DNA of 34,096 nucleotides from an uncultured Clostridia bacterium (GCA_937880755.1 CALGRX010000003.1:1-34096), one strand, 5' to 3'; counted from the first letter of the stretch, positions 16,329 through 26,567 are shown. Program-made: numbers and translations. Notes: a model not told the origin generated them from the sequence alone.

Positions 16329-17501
16329 ATGCAAAAAGTATTGTTGCTTAGATACGGTGAAATATTTTTGAAAGGAAAAAACAAGGCTTTTTTTGAAAAT
16401 AAGCTTATCGAAAATATCAAAAAGGCTTTGGACGGCTTGGACTATAAGTTTATCAAAACGCAAAACAGATATTACGTCGAAGATTACGACGAGTGGCTTC
16501 AAGATGAATTGGTCGATAAATTGAGAAAGGTATTTGGATTGACAAGTCTTAGCGTCGCTATCAAAGTTAAGTCGCAATACGAGTTGATGGGACAAGCCGT
16601 GCAAGAATACGTGCCTCAAGGCAAGAATACCTTTAGAGTCACAGTCAATAGAGCCGACAAAAGATTGGACAAAAACAGTATGCAAATCGCCGCAATGATG
16701 GGCGGATATTGCCTTGACAAAAATCCTATGCTCAAAGTTGATTTGCATAGTCCGCAAGTGGAGATTTTCGTTGATATTAGAGAAAGAGGGTATGCCTACG
16801 TGTTTTCCGATAAGATAGCTTGCGCGGGCGGTATGCCCGTTGGAACTGCGGGCAAAGGTATGTTGCTACTGAGCGGTGGTTTCGACTCGCCCGTGGCGGG
16901 CTGGAGAATGGCTAGGCGCGGTATGGAAATATTAGCAATACATTATCATAGTTATCCGCACACGAGTGAGCTTGCTAAGCAAAAGGTCATAGATTTGGCT
17001 CAAAAATTGACGGATTATTGCGGAAATATCAAGCTTTTCGTCGTTCCGTTTACCGATATACAGCAAAAAATTCATCAATATTGTCGCGCCGATTATATGA
17101 TTACCGTGATGCGCAGAATTATGATTGATATAGCAGAAAGAACTGCCGTTAAGTACGGTTGCGGTGCGTTGATTACCGGCGAAAGCTTGGCGCAAGTGGC
17201 TTCGCAAACAACCGAAAGTATCACGGTTACTAACAACGCAGTTAAGCTTTTACCGGTATTTAGACCCCTCATCGGTATGGATAAAAACGAGATTATGGAT
17301 ACGGCAAAGGATATCGATACCTATGCGACGAGTGAATTACCGTACGAGGATTGTTGCACTGTATTTTTGCCAAAGTATCCCGTCATCAAGCCTTCGATAC
17401 AAGTTGCCGTCAAAGAACAATCTAGGATAGAAAATCTAGAAGAATCTATACTAAAAGCCATTGAAGATACCGAGATTTTGGACTTGGGCGTTGAGAGATA
17501 A
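16329..17501 (+). CDS. thiI: tRNA 4-thiouridine synthase ThiI
   Basis: This 390-aa protein adenylates U8 of tRNA and inserts sulfur delivered by the upstream desulfurase. It has an N-terminal ferredoxin-like region, a THUMP domain (about 60-165) for tRNA binding, and a PP-loop ATPase with LLSGGFDSPVAGW (residues 180-192). YEDCCTVFLPKYPVIKP is the conserved C-terminal cysteine region. There is no rhodanese domain, as in other Firmicutes, so the sulfur path differs from E. coli. GGAGAG precedes the ATG. Its stop is one base from the stop of the convergent penicillin-binding protein gene. Confidence 0.96.
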   Translation: MQKVLLLRYGEIFLKGKNKAFFENKLIENIKKALDGLDYKFIKTQNRYYVEDYDEWLQDELVDKLRKVFGLTSLSVAIKVKSQYELMGQAVQEYVPQGKNTFRVTVNRADKRLDKNSMQIAAMMGGYCLDKNPMLKVDLHSPQVEIFVDIRERGYAYVFSDKIACAGGMPVGTAGKGMLLLSGGFDSPVAGWRMARRGMEILAIHYHSYPHTSELAKQKVIDLAQKLTDYCGNIKLFVVPFTDIQQKIHQYCRADYMITVMRRIMIDIAERTAVKYGCGALITGESLAQVASQTTESITVTNNAVKLLPVFRPLIGMDKNEIMDTAKDIDTYATSELPYEDCCTVFLPKYPVIKPSIQVAVKEQSRIENLEESILKAIEDTEILDLGVER

Positions 17502-17502
17502 C

Positions 17503-19746
17503 TCATATCTGCCACTGATATACCGATTCGGGTTTACCTATTATTTTGATGCCACGATCGTCAAAATAATATGCAATCAAGGTGTACTTTTCTCCAAATA
17601 GAGAGCTCTTGGTACTTCTGTCAATCGTTATCGTCGTTTTGCCGTTTTGGGCTGAAACGTCTTGAAGTAGCACTTCGTCAGATAATATATTGCGATAATA
17701 TAGGGCGTATCTAAGTCGTGGATTGGCGGTGAAGGATACGCTAATTTTTTCTTTTTGTACCTGACAATCAAAATCCTTGATGGACAAGTCATCGTAGCTC
17801 GTATCTATGGTAGTAGGCAGGTGCTTTTGAGCAAATTCTACTGCGATTACTTGTGATTTGGGCGCGTTTTGTCCCGACAATACGATTGCGTGGTCGTTGT
17901 CGTAAGAATATTTGTCGATATTTTTGACGACTAGACCGGACGGTTTGTCAAAAGGCTCGGGCTTAACGAAAGAATAAATCGAAGATAGTATGCTTTTGGT
18001 AATAAGCGTAGGCTGACCGCCACCTGTAACGTTGCCGTCAAGAGGTTTGTCATTGGTGCTACCCATCCAACATAGTACAGTGTGACCTTTGGTGTAAGCA
18101 ATACAGTATGCGTCGGTGTTGTATTGGTGATTACTATGTGCGCTTGTACCTGTTTTGCAAGCTACGTCAAAGCCTAGGGTGCTTAGTTTTTTACCCGTTC
18201 CGCTCTTAGCGGTATCTAACAGCATATCGGTGAGGAAATAACTTGTAGTAGTGTCGAATACTCGGGTATAGAGTGGACTGTGCGTATAGAGGCTTTGCTC
18301 GCCTAGACGAATACTCTTTATCATAGTCGGACGGGAATAATTACCGCCTCGAGCCAACGTGGCGTATCCACCGACTAGTTGAGTCAATGTCGTTCCATAG
18401 GTCATTCCACCCAAGGCAAGTGATAGGTTGTCGTCCTTTGGGTCAAAGGTAAAATCCATTTTGGTAGCGTAATCTTTAGCGTTATTTACGCCGACTATAT
18501 CGAGTAGTTCTACAGCCGGGACGTTTTGCGAGTATTTGAGAGCGTCTTTGAGTGAAGTCCACCCAAGATATACGTCGTGGTAGTTGGAAGGCGAGTAGCC
18601 TTCAAAATTCCTCTTGACGTCGTTGACCATAGTCATAGGGTGAGCATAACCCATATCAATGGCTGGCGCGTAGGCAATAAGTGGCTTGATAGTAGAGGCA
18701 GGTTGTCTTTTGAAGGTTGCAAGATTGTGACTTACTTTGCCGTAATATGCTTCAATTGCCGAGCTTGTGTTGTCAAGTATTATTGCAGAGCAATCGGTAG
18801 AAGAAAAATCACTATAGTATCTATCGTCTTGAATTGTTTGATATAGAAAATTTTGCTTGGTCGGGTCAAGGTAGGTATAGATTTTGACGCCTTGATATAC
18901 GAGTTGTTCTACGTCGGTAGAAAGAATAGATGCGACTTCAAATAATGCGTTTTCGACATAATTTGAGTATATATTATTCTCGTTTAGGTCATTATTTATA
19001 ATAATTTGGTCATAAATATAACTATTAGGGGTGATATAGCCTTGCTCGGTCATACAATTTAAAACAAGCTGCGTTCTTGCTATAGCGTTGTCGTAGTTGT
19101 TGATTGGGTTGTATTTGGTCGGGCTCTTGACGATGCCTGCAAGCATTGCGCATTCGCTAACGTTGAGCATATCTAAATCTTTGTTAAAAAAACGCTTGGC
19201 GGCATTTTTGACTCCGTATTGTCCAGAGCCAAAGTACAATACGTTAAGATATTTGACTAAAATATCTTGTTTGGATAGTGTTCTTTCTAGTTTGATTGCA
19301 AGTTTTGCTTCTTTTAGCTTGCGATTGTAAGATTGCTCGGAGGTGAGCATAGTATTTTTGATAAGTTGTTGAGTAATCGTAGACGCACCTTGCAGTCGAT
19401 TGCCTTTGATATTGTTGAGTATCGCTCCGCCAATTCTTTTGTAATCTAGTCCGTGATGGTTAAAAAATCTTTTGTCCTCGATAGCTACGAAGGCGTTGAC
19501 AAGATTGGCAGGAATTTCGTCGTAGGTCGCAATAAAATTGTGAGATTGCGAGTTGCATAATACGCCGTCTTTGTCGTATATTTGCGCAAAACCCGTGTGA
19601 GAATCTAACTTAGAAAAGTCTACGTCGTCATTGCCTACATATAAATATAGGGCTAGCGTGGATATAAGTATCGTCGACAAAACGAGTATAGTGATAAGAA
19701 TGGATATAGTTGTCTTTTTTATTATATTTTTTGTGCGCGCTTTCAT
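17503..19746 (-). CDS. Class A penicillin-binding protein (PBP1A-type)
   Basis: This 747-aa bifunctional peptidoglycan synthase has a short cytoplasmic tail and one membrane helix (about 13-36). The GT51 glycosyltransferase domain follows, with catalytic Glu90 in AIEDKRFFNHHG and GASTITQQ (120-127). The transpeptidase domain has SxxK at Ser351-Lys354 (ASTIKP), SQN at 406-408 and KTGTS at 531-535. A C-terminal beta-domain of about 150 aa ends the protein. The start is set at MKART (19746), because upstream codons overlap miaB and do not look like PBP sequence. No ribosome-binding site is visible, and a TATAAT lies three bases upstream. No terminator separates it from thiI. Confidence 0.95.
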   Translation of the reverse strand: MKARTKNIIKKTTISILITILVLSTILISTLALYLYVGNDDVDFSKLDSHTGFAQIYDKDGVLCNSQSHNFIATYDEIPANLVNAFVAIEDKRFFNHHGLDYKRIGGAILNNIKGNRLQGASTITQQLIKNTMLTSEQSYNRKLKEAKLAIKLERTLSKQDILVKYLNVLYFGSGQYGVKNAAKRFFNKDLDMLNVSECAMLAGIVKSPTKYNPINNYDNAIARTQLVLNCMTEQGYITPNSYIYDQIIINNDLNENNIYSNYVENALFEVASILSTDVEQLVYQGVKIYTYLDPTKQNFLYQTIQDDRYYSDFSSTDCSAIILDNTSSAIEAYYGKVSHNLATFKRQPASTIKPLIAYAPAIDMGYAHPMTMVNDVKRNFEGYSPSNYHDVYLGWTSLKDALKYSQNVPAVELLDIVGVNNAKDYATKMDFTFDPKDDNLSLALGGMTYGTTLTQLVGGYATLARGGNYSRPTMIKSIRLGEQSLYTHSPLYTRVFDTTTSYFLTDMLLDTAKSGTGKKLSTLGFDVACKTGTSAHSNHQYNTDAYCIAYTKGHTVLCWMGSTNDKPLDGNVTGGGQPTLITKSILSSIYSFVKPEPFDKPSGLVVKNIDKYSYDNDHAIVLSGQNAPKSQVIAVEFAQKHLPTTIDTSYDDLSIKDFDCQVQKEKISVSFTANPRLRYALYYRNILSDEVLLQDVSAQNGKTTITIDRSTKSSLFGEKYTLIAYYFDDRGIKIIGKPESVYQWQI

Positions 19747-19762
19747 TTTATTATAATACCAC

Positions 19763-19791
19763 TTGAATTTTTTTGAGATTTTAGTTATACT
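19763..19791 (+). promoter_or_regulatory. Promoter of miaB, placed for a leaderless message
   Basis: TTGAAT (19763-19768), 17 bp, then TATACT (19786-19791). Six bases separate the -10 from ATG 19798, so transcription should begin at or next to the start codon. No Shine-Dalgarno sequence is present in front of miaB. The element lies in the 51-bp divergent gap with the penicillin-binding protein gene. Confidence 0.7.
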
Positions 19792-19797
19792 TGTTGT

Positions 19798-21123
19798 ATG
19801 CAAAAATATAAAATTATTACTTACGGATGCCAAATGAACGTTCACGAGTCGGAGAAAATCGCCGGCACGTTGGAATATATGGGATATAGCGAGTGTCAAA
19901 GCTGTGAAGAAGCTGACGTCATCGTCTTCAATACTTGCTGTATTAGAGATAATGCAGAGCAACACGCACTAGGCAATATCGGCGCAATTAAACACTTGAA
20001 AAAGAGTAGACCCGAGCTTATCGTTGCAGTCGTAGGGTGCATGACTCAACAAGATAACGCCGCTAGCGAGCTCAAGAAGAAATTTCCTTTCGTCGACGTA
20101 ATATTGGGCACTAACAATATCGACAAGCTCGGAGAGTGTATAGAAAAGAGAATAAATACGCGCAAAAAGTCGATCTTGATTGACCCTAGCGAAAATCCCT
20201 CTATCGTAGAAAATCAGCCAATCTATCGCACCAGCGGTACTAACGCATGGCTCAATATTATGTACGGTTGCAATAATTTTTGCACTTATTGCATCGTTCC
20301 TTACGTTAGAGGTAGAGAGAGAAGCCGAAAAATGAGCGACATATTGGACGAATTTAAGTCCTTACTTGACCAAGGATATCAAGAGATTACTTTGCTCGGT
20401 CAAAACGTCAATTCTTACGGAAGTAACCTGCAAAACGGCGAAAACTTTGCGAAACTGCTGGAAGAAATTGCAAAATTGGACGATTATACCAAGCATAGAG
20501 TGAGATTTATGACCTCGCACCCTAAGGATTTGAGTCCCGACGTAGTGGATATAATCGCGGACAGTAAGAGTATATGTAACAACATTCACTTGCCAATACA
20601 GTCGGGCTCGGACAAAATACTAAAGCTGATGAATAGGCACTATACGAGAGAATATTATCTCAAAGTGGTAGATGATATTAGATCCAAGATACCGGATTGT
20701 GGAATTACTACCGATATTATGGTGGGCTTCCCCTACGAAGAGGATAAGGACTTCGAGGATACCTTGGATATAGTGAAGAGGGTTGAGTTTTCGACTGCAT
20801 TTACCTTCGTGTATTCGGTAAGACGAGGCACTGTAGCCGCCAAAATGCCACAAGTGCCCGCTAGCGTGTCCAAAGAAAGAATTATGAAACTAATCGAAGT
20901 ACAAAACGAGATTACTGCAAAGCTCTCTAAAGGATACGAAAATAAGACCTTTGAAGTTTTGTGCGAGGACGTTAACGACAAACTAGACGGTTACGTTATG
21001 GGTAGAACCGACTCGGGCAGACTCGTCAACTTCGAGGGAGATAGCTCGATGGTGGGTAAGTTCGTAAACGTAAAAGTAGTTAAGTCAAAATCAGCCGTTT
21101 TGTACGGAAAAGTTGAGGAATAG
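19798..21123 (+). CDS. miaB: tRNA-2-methylthio-N6-dimethylallyladenosine synthase MiaB
   Basis: This 441-aa radical SAM methylthiotransferase adds a methylthio group to i6A37 of tRNA, the product of MiaA encoded downstream. The N-terminal UPF0004 domain supplies the auxiliary cluster cysteines Cys11, Cys47 and Cys81 (YGCQMN, NTCCIR, VGCM). The radical SAM motif CNNFCTYC gives Cys158, Cys162 and Cys165, in YGCNNFCTYCIVPYVRGRE. A TRAM domain ends the protein. It lacks a ribosome-binding site and appears leaderless. mutS follows after one base of gap. Confidence 0.97.
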   Translation: MQKYKIITYGCQMNVHESEKIAGTLEYMGYSECQSCEEADVIVFNTCCIRDNAEQHALGNIGAIKHLKKSRPELIVAVVGCMTQQDNAASELKKKFPFVDVILGTNNIDKLGECIEKRINTRKKSILIDPSENPSIVENQPIYRTSGTNAWLNIMYGCNNFCTYCIVPYVRGRERSRKMSDILDEFKSLLDQGYQEITLLGQNVNSYGSNLQNGENFAKLLEEIAKLDDYTKHRVRFMTSHPKDLSPDVVDIIADSKSICNNIHLPIQSGSDKILKLMNRHYTREYYLKVVDDIRSKIPDCGITTDIMVGFPYEEDKDFEDTLDIVKRVEFSTAFTFVYSVRRGTVAAKMPQVPASVSKERIMKLIEVQNEITAKLSKGYENKTFEVLCEDVNDKLDGYVMGRTDSGRLVNFEGDSSMVGKFVNVKVVKSKSAVLYGKVEE

Positions 21124-21124
21124 T

Positions 21125-23734
21125 ATGGCTCTTTCACCAATGATGAATTTTTATATGTCGCTAAAAGAAAAGTATAAGGATTGCCTTGTGTTCTTTAGAC
21201 TCGGCGACTTTTACGAGATGTTTTTTGATGATGCGGAAGTTGCCTCGAGAGAGCTTGACCTCACCTTGACGGGAAGAGATTGCGGACTAGAAAAACGTGC
21301 GCCTATGTGCGGTGTACCTTATCACGCCGTTGAGAGTTATATATCCAAACTTATAGACAAAGGCTACAAAGTGGCGATATGCGAGCAACTCTCCGACCCG
21401 GCTACCAGCAAGGGTATGGTTGAACGTGACGTGGTGAGAGTAGTTACGCCGGGTACGGTGGTAGAAGAAAAAATATTGCAAGAAAAAGCTAACAACTATC
21501 TTGCTTGCGTCAATATGGATAAAAATTCTTTTGCCATTGCTTGGGTGGATTTGTCGACGGGCGAATTTTGCGCGACGCAATCTAAGGTAAAAGATAGCGA
21601 CGTCGAGATAGGTGAAGTGGAAGATATGCTGTCTACGTTGTCGCCAAAGGAAATTATCGCCAATCGAGTAGCGTGTGACGCTTTGAAAAACAGCCAATCG
21701 GTGAGAATGGGCAAACTACCCAGAGTACAAGAATATTCGGAATGGGCGTTTGACTACGACACGGCGTACAAAGCTCTTGCCAATCAGTTGAAAGTAGCAA
21801 CTCTTGCAAAGTATGAGTTTGACGACAAAAAGCTAGCGATAGGCTCTGCGGGCGCTATTGTCAATTATCTAAGCGAAACTCAAAAGCGTGCTTTGCCTCA
21901 CATAGACGATATCAAGTACGTAACGACCAATAGATTTTTGGTGATGGACGCCAATACGAGAAGAAGCCTCGAACTTACCGCTTCGGTGAGAGACGGCTCT
22001 AAAAAAGCAACGCTGTTGTGGGTGCTTGACCAAACCTCAACCAATATGGGAGCAAGAAACCTAAGAAGGTGGATTGAGCAACCGCTCAGAGACAGCAAGC
22101 GTATCAACGCTAGGCTCGATAGCGTGCAAGAATTGATAGAAAATAATAAGGTGAGAAATAATCTTGTTGAGAGCCTCTCCGGCGTAAGAGATCTAGAAAG
22201 ACTAGCCTCTAGAGTTGCTTACGGCAATACCAATCCGCGTGACTTCGTGGCTATAAAGCAATCGTTGCAAGCCTTGCCTACGGTAAAATCCTTGTTAAAG
22301 TGCACTAAAAGCCGACTGCTACAAGATTGCATGCAACAAATTGATACCCTAGAGGATATTGCCGTTCTCGTAGAACAAGCTATAGACGACAATCCGCCTA
22401 GCGTAGTCAAGGACGGAGGATTTGTAAAAAAGGACTACAATAGACGGCTGGACGAATACCGCACTGCGGGCTCGCAAGGCAAGGTATGGCTAAGCGAACT
22501 TGAAGCCAGAGAAAAGGAAGAAACGGGCATCAAAACCTTGAAGATAGGCTACAACAAGGTCTTTGGATATTATATAGAAGTGAGCAAAGGACAAGTAGAT
22601 AAGGTGCCTTTTAGATATCAACGCAAGCAAACCCTCACTAACGGGGAAAGATACATTACTCAAGAGTTGAAAGAAATCGAAGATAAGCTGCTCGGCGCAC
22701 AAGAAAAAGCTATTGCGTTGGAACTTAAAATCTTTGAAGAAATCAAACTGCAACTGCTTGAAGTCGTGTCTAAGATGCTTGCAAGTGCTAGGGCAGTTGC
22801 CGTCGTAGATACCTTGCTATCCTTTGCAAAAGTGGCTATAGCGGGCAATTACGTCAAGCCTACTATCGGCGACGAGGTGGAAAGTATAGAGATAATCGAG
22901 GGTAGACACCCGGTAGTGGAAAAGATATCCAATAGGGGGTCTTTCGTCCCTAACGACACTTTGCTGGACAACAATCAAAACCGTACTATGATAATTACCG
23001 GCCCTAACATGGCGGGTAAAAGTACGTATATGCGACAAGTTGCTTTGATAGTCATTATGGCGCATATAGGCTCTTTCGTGCCTGCAAAATCTGCAAAAAT
23101 CTCCATTACCGATAGAATTTTTACACGTATCGGTGCGAGCGACGACTTGGCGTACGGACAAAGTACCTTTATGGTAGAGATGGTGGAAGTGGCAACTATA
23201 TTGCAAAACGCTACCTTTAGAAGCCTATTGGTTTTGGACGAGGTTGGCAGAGGTACTTCTACATTCGACGGACTTGCTATTGCTAGAGCCGTGACGGAAG
23301 ATATCAACAAGCGCATTAGGTGTAAGACTATGTTTTCTACCCACTATCACGAGTTGACGGAATTGGAAGGATGGCTCGAAGGAGTCAAAAACTACAAAAT
23401 TTTGGCAACCGAGAGGGATAAGGGAATAATCTTTTTGCACCGTATAGTGAGGGGTGGAACTAATAAGAGCTTTGGTATAGAAGTAGCAAAGCTCGCGGGA
23501 CTTCCTAAGGGCGTAATTGCCAGAGCTAAGGATATATCCAAAATTTTGGAAGAAAATCCACTCACTACGCATGAGGAAGAAGACTTGCCTCTCATTGCCG
23601 AGGCCAAAAAGGTGGATGAAGAAAACAAAACTCTAACCGTAGTCAAAGAATTGAAAAATATAGAAACCGAGACTTTGACTCCGCTACAAGCACTCATAAA
23701 ATTGACTGAACTTGTAAATATGGTGAAAGAATAA
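21125..23734 (+). CDS. mutS: DNA mismatch repair protein MutS
   Basis: This 869-aa protein recognises mismatches. The N-terminal mismatch-binding domain has the FRLGDFYEMF motif (Phe-Tyr-Glu at 29-31). The lever and clamp regions are central. The ATPase domain has Walker A GPNMAGKST and Walker B LLVLDEVGRGTSTFDGLAIA, then STHYHEL. The start is ATG 21125, with GAGG seven bases upstream; a frame extension to 21113 would overlap miaB and lacks support. mutL begins one base after the stop, forming the usual mutSL operon. Confidence 0.97.
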   Translation: MALSPMMNFYMSLKEKYKDCLVFFRLGDFYEMFFDDAEVASRELDLTLTGRDCGLEKRAPMCGVPYHAVESYISKLIDKGYKVAICEQLSDPATSKGMVERDVVRVVTPGTVVEEKILQEKANNYLACVNMDKNSFAIAWVDLSTGEFCATQSKVKDSDVEIGEVEDMLSTLSPKEIIANRVACDALKNSQSVRMGKLPRVQEYSEWAFDYDTAYKALANQLKVATLAKYEFDDKKLAIGSAGAIVNYLSETQKRALPHIDDIKYVTTNRFLVMDANTRRSLELTASVRDGSKKATLLWVLDQTSTNMGARNLRRWIEQPLRDSKRINARLDSVQELIENNKVRNNLVESLSGVRDLERLASRVAYGNTNPRDFVAIKQSLQALPTVKSLLKCTKSRLLQDCMQQIDTLEDIAVLVEQAIDDNPPSVVKDGGFVKKDYNRRLDEYRTAGSQGKVWLSELEAREKEETGIKTLKIGYNKVFGYYIEVSKGQVDKVPFRYQRKQTLTNGERYITQELKEIEDKLLGAQEKAIALELKIFEEIKLQLLEVVSKMLASARAVAVVDTLLSFAKVAIAGNYVKPTIGDEVESIEIIEGRHPVVEKISNRGSFVPNDTLLDNNQNRTMIITGPNMAGKSTYMRQVALIVIMAHIGSFVPAKSAKISITDRIFTRIGASDDLAYGQSTFMVEMVEVATILQNATFRSLLVLDEVGRGTSTFDGLAIARAVTEDINKRIRCKTMFSTHYHELTELEGWLEGVKNYKILATERDKGIIFLHRIVRGGTNKSFGIEVAKLAGLPKGVIARAKDISKILEENPLTTHEEEDLPLIAEAKKVDEENKTLTVVKELKNIETETLTPLQALIKLTELVNMVKE

Positions 23735-23735
23735 T

Positions 23736-25643
23736 ATGGCAAAAATCAATATATTAGACAAATCGGTATACAATCTCATATCCGCGGGCGAGGTGGTTGA
23801 AAGACCTGCCTCGGTAGTCAAAGAATTGGTCGAAAACTCTATTGACGCCGGCGCTAGCGAGATAATTGTGTCGATAGAAGATGGCGGACTTGCTAAAATA
23901 TCCGTAATAGACAACGGCTCGGGTATTGATAGGGAAGATATGAATATATGTTATCTGCCTCATACTACGTCCAAGATTTCCAAAGCAACCGACTTGGACG
24001 AGATTGCTACGCTTGGATTTAGAGGCGAGGCGCTAGCTTCGATTACTGCCGTGGCTCAAGTGGAGATTGCCAGCAAGACCGATGACGACGAGGTGGGGTA
24101 TCGTATCAACGTCAACGGCTGTCAAGTAGTAGATTGCGGTGAGGTAGGTATGTCTACGGGTACTAGAATAACCGTGTCTAATCTATTTTTCAATACCCCC
24201 GTTAGACGAAAGTTCCTCAAAAAACCTAAGGCTGAAGAGGCTAGCGTAACGCAAATAATGACACAATTGATATTTGCCAATCCTGATATAAAATTTAGCT
24301 ACTATAGCGACGGAAAGGTGGTTTTTGATACCAATAGAGGACTAGAAAACTCTATTTTTGAGGTTTTCGGTACCGATATCGCTAACAAAATGTTGCCTTT
24401 TGATAAATCTCAAGGAAACGTTACAGTGTACGGCTACATAGGCGACAAGACGGTATACAAACACAATCGCAATAGTCAAACCATAGTGATCAATGGTAGA
24501 ACGGTAGAGTCTACTACCGTTCAAACCGCAGTTACTCAAGCCTATGGCAATAGGTTGATGACAAGGTGTTATCCCGTCTTCGTAATCAATATTATATTGC
24601 CTTTTGACGAAGTTGACGTCAACGTTCACCCAAACAAAAAAGAGGTTAGATTTGCTAATTCTCAGCACATATTCTCGAGAGTTTATCACGCCGTTGAAGA
24701 AACTTTGGCCGATGACGAAAAGCTCGTAACTTTGTTTGATAATGCTAATATCAAGGCGGAAACCACAGAAAATACGCAAAATAATGCCGAAAATACTAGT
24801 ATTACTTCTTCTAAAAACAATATAAGTATAGGTTATTTATTTAACAAAAACGACAGTGAGAGAATAGGGACTGATTTGGCTCAATCGCCAAATGAGTTTG
24901 AACTGAAACAAGCCATAGAAAAGCAAAAAACTTTGGTCGATTACGGTGACAATCAATATAGGTTTAGCGATACGACTTCGCTTAGAAAAGTTGGCGACAA
25001 TAACGGATACGTTAGTCGTAGCGTTGAAAAGCTAAATCAGTATAAATTAGAGTTATGCGATAATCAAGAAGAAGAATTGAAAATTTTGGGTCAACTTTTT
25101 GATACGTATCTCGTGCTCGAATATCAACGTTACGCTTATATCGTAGACCAACACGCTTGCCACGAGCGCTATCTCTACGACCAATTAAAAGAAAAAATTG
25201 ATGGCGGCGACGTGTCGAAACAACCTTTGTTGGTGCCTTACGTATTTGATTGTAACCCAAGCCAATTTGAATATATGGAATCTATAAGCGATAGTCTTAT
25301 AGCTATAGGTTTTGAAATTGAAGAGTTTGGCGGACTTAGCTACAAGATTAACGCCGTACCTGCCGTATTGTCTAGTATCAACCTTGACAAGTTTTTTGCC
25401 GATATCGTCAACGAAAGAAAAGTCGTTGAGAGCACCAAACAATCCGACCTTATCAAGGATAAACTGGCGATGACGGCATGTAAGTCTGCAATCAAGGCTG
25501 GCGATAAGTTGAGTAACGAGCAAATTAAGTCCTTGATAGTTTGTATGCAAAACGGCGTGCCTACGCAATGTCCTCACGGTAGACCTGCGCTAATTAGATT
25601 GTCTCGCAATGATTTGGACAAAATGTTTAAGAGGATAGTATGA
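23736..25643 (+). CDS. mutL: DNA mismatch repair protein MutL
   Basis: This 635-aa protein links MutS to strand removal. The GHKL ATPase domain shows ELVENSIDAGA, DNGSGI and TLGFRGEAL. A variable linker (about 340-450) is rich in N, T and E. The C-terminal endonuclease domain has the metal-binding motif at 471-482 (DQHACHERYLYD), where the last position is Asp in place of the usual Glu. ACKSAIKAGD and CPHGRP, the other conserved nuclease-site segments, are present. It probably nicks DNA as in most bacteria lacking MutH. It overlaps miaA by four bases. Confidence 0.96.
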   Translation: MAKINILDKSVYNLISAGEVVERPASVVKELVENSIDAGASEIIVSIEDGGLAKISVIDNGSGIDREDMNICYLPHTTSKISKATDLDEIATLGFRGEALASITAVAQVEIASKTDDDEVGYRINVNGCQVVDCGEVGMSTGTRITVSNLFFNTPVRRKFLKKPKAEEASVTQIMTQLIFANPDIKFSYYSDGKVVFDTNRGLENSIFEVFGTDIANKMLPFDKSQGNVTVYGYIGDKTVYKHNRNSQTIVINGRTVESTTVQTAVTQAYGNRLMTRCYPVFVINIILPFDEVDVNVHPNKKEVRFANSQHIFSRVYHAVEETLADDEKLVTLFDNANIKAETTENTQNNAENTSITSSKNNISIGYLFNKNDSERIGTDLAQSPNEFELKQAIEKQKTLVDYGDNQYRFSDTTSLRKVGDNNGYVSRSVEKLNQYKLELCDNQEEELKILGQLFDTYLVLEYQRYAYIVDQHACHERYLYDQLKEKIDGGDVSKQPLLVPYVFDCNPSQFEYMESISDSLIAIGFEIEEFGGLSYKINAVPAVLSSINLDKFFADIVNERKVVESTKQSDLIKDKLAMTACKSAIKAGDKLSNEQIKSLIVCMQNGVPTQCPHGRPALIRLSRNDLDKMFKRIV

Positions 25644-26560
25644 ACAAAGTCATCATCGTTGCAGGGGCTACCGCAAGCGGGAAGAGCGACTTGGGCGTCG
25701 AGCTGGCAAAAATACTTGATACCGAGATTATATCTTGCGACAGTATGCAAATATATAAAGGCTTGGACGTTGGAACCGCTAAGATAACAAGTAGTCAAAT
25801 GCAAGGAGTCAAGCATCACTTGATTGACGTGGTTGAGCCTAACGAGTCTTTTAGCGTGAGCGAATGGCGCGAGCGTGCTACCCGTGTGATAGACGAATTG
25901 CATGCAAAAGGAAAAATTGCTATCGTAGTGGGAGGAACGGGACTGTATATTGACTCATTGGTGTATCAATTATCTTTCTTTTGCATCGGTGATGAGAGTT
26001 TGAGAGAAAAACTCAAGAAAGATTTGGAGAGTCAAGGCGCGCAAAAGATGCACGATTTGTTGAAAAGCCTCGACCCGATAGACGCTGAAAAAATTCACCC
26101 AAATAACACTAAAAGATTGTTGAGAGCTTTGGAGATTTATTATAGCACGGGTGGAGTCAAGTCGGACAGGCAAGAACGTAAGAGAAACCAAGACTACGAT
26201 ATCTGCCTCGTAGTGATAGGTAGAGATAGACGAGAAACCTACGAGAGAATTGATAGGCGCGTGGACGAAATGTGGCGATTAGGACTTGTCGACGAGGTAA
26301 AACGTATAATTGGCGAAGGGCTAGCCGATTGGGACTGTCAAAGTATGCAAGCTATTGGCTACAAAGAGTTTAAAGACTATTTTGACGGTAAGTCAGAGCC
26401 TGAACAAGTGAAAAATCAAATAAAAATCAATAGTAGACATTATGCAAAAAGACAGATAAGCTGGCTAAAACGCTATGATTTCGGACGGTACTTTGACGTA
26501 GACAAAAGCTTTAGCGAGGCTATCAAATATGCTGTCGATTGGGCTAATGGTAAAGAGTGA
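25640..26560 (+). CDS. miaA: tRNA dimethylallyltransferase MiaA
   Basis: This 306-aa enzyme transfers a dimethylallyl group to the N6 of A37 in tRNAs reading UNN codons. The P-loop GATASGKS, the DSMQIY stretch, GGTGLYIDSL and the ISCDS region are all typical. MiaB in the same operon then methylthiolates the product. The start ATG 25640 overlaps the mutL stop (ATGA) and has GAGG just upstream. In B. subtilis and many Clostridia hfq follows miaA; here no hfq-like ORF is found. Confidence 0.97.
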   Translation: MNKVIIVAGATASGKSDLGVELAKILDTEIISCDSMQIYKGLDVGTAKITSSQMQGVKHHLIDVVEPNESFSVSEWRERATRVIDELHAKGKIAIVVGGTGLYIDSLVYQLSFFCIGDESLREKLKKDLESQGAQKMHDLLKSLDPIDAEKIHPNNTKRLLRALEIYYSTGGVKSDRQERKRNQDYDICLVVIGRDRRETYERIDRRVDEMWRLGLVDEVKRIIGEGLADWDCQSMQAIGYKEFKDYFDGKSEPEQVKNQIKINSRHYAKRQISWLKRYDFGRYFDVDKSFSEAIKYAVDWANGKE

Positions 26561-26567
26561 GAGAGAT

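Noticed and set aside
19747..19965. N-terminal extension of the penicillin-binding protein by 73 residues
   Set aside because: It runs antisense over the miaB start and has no membrane or PBP sequence before MKART.
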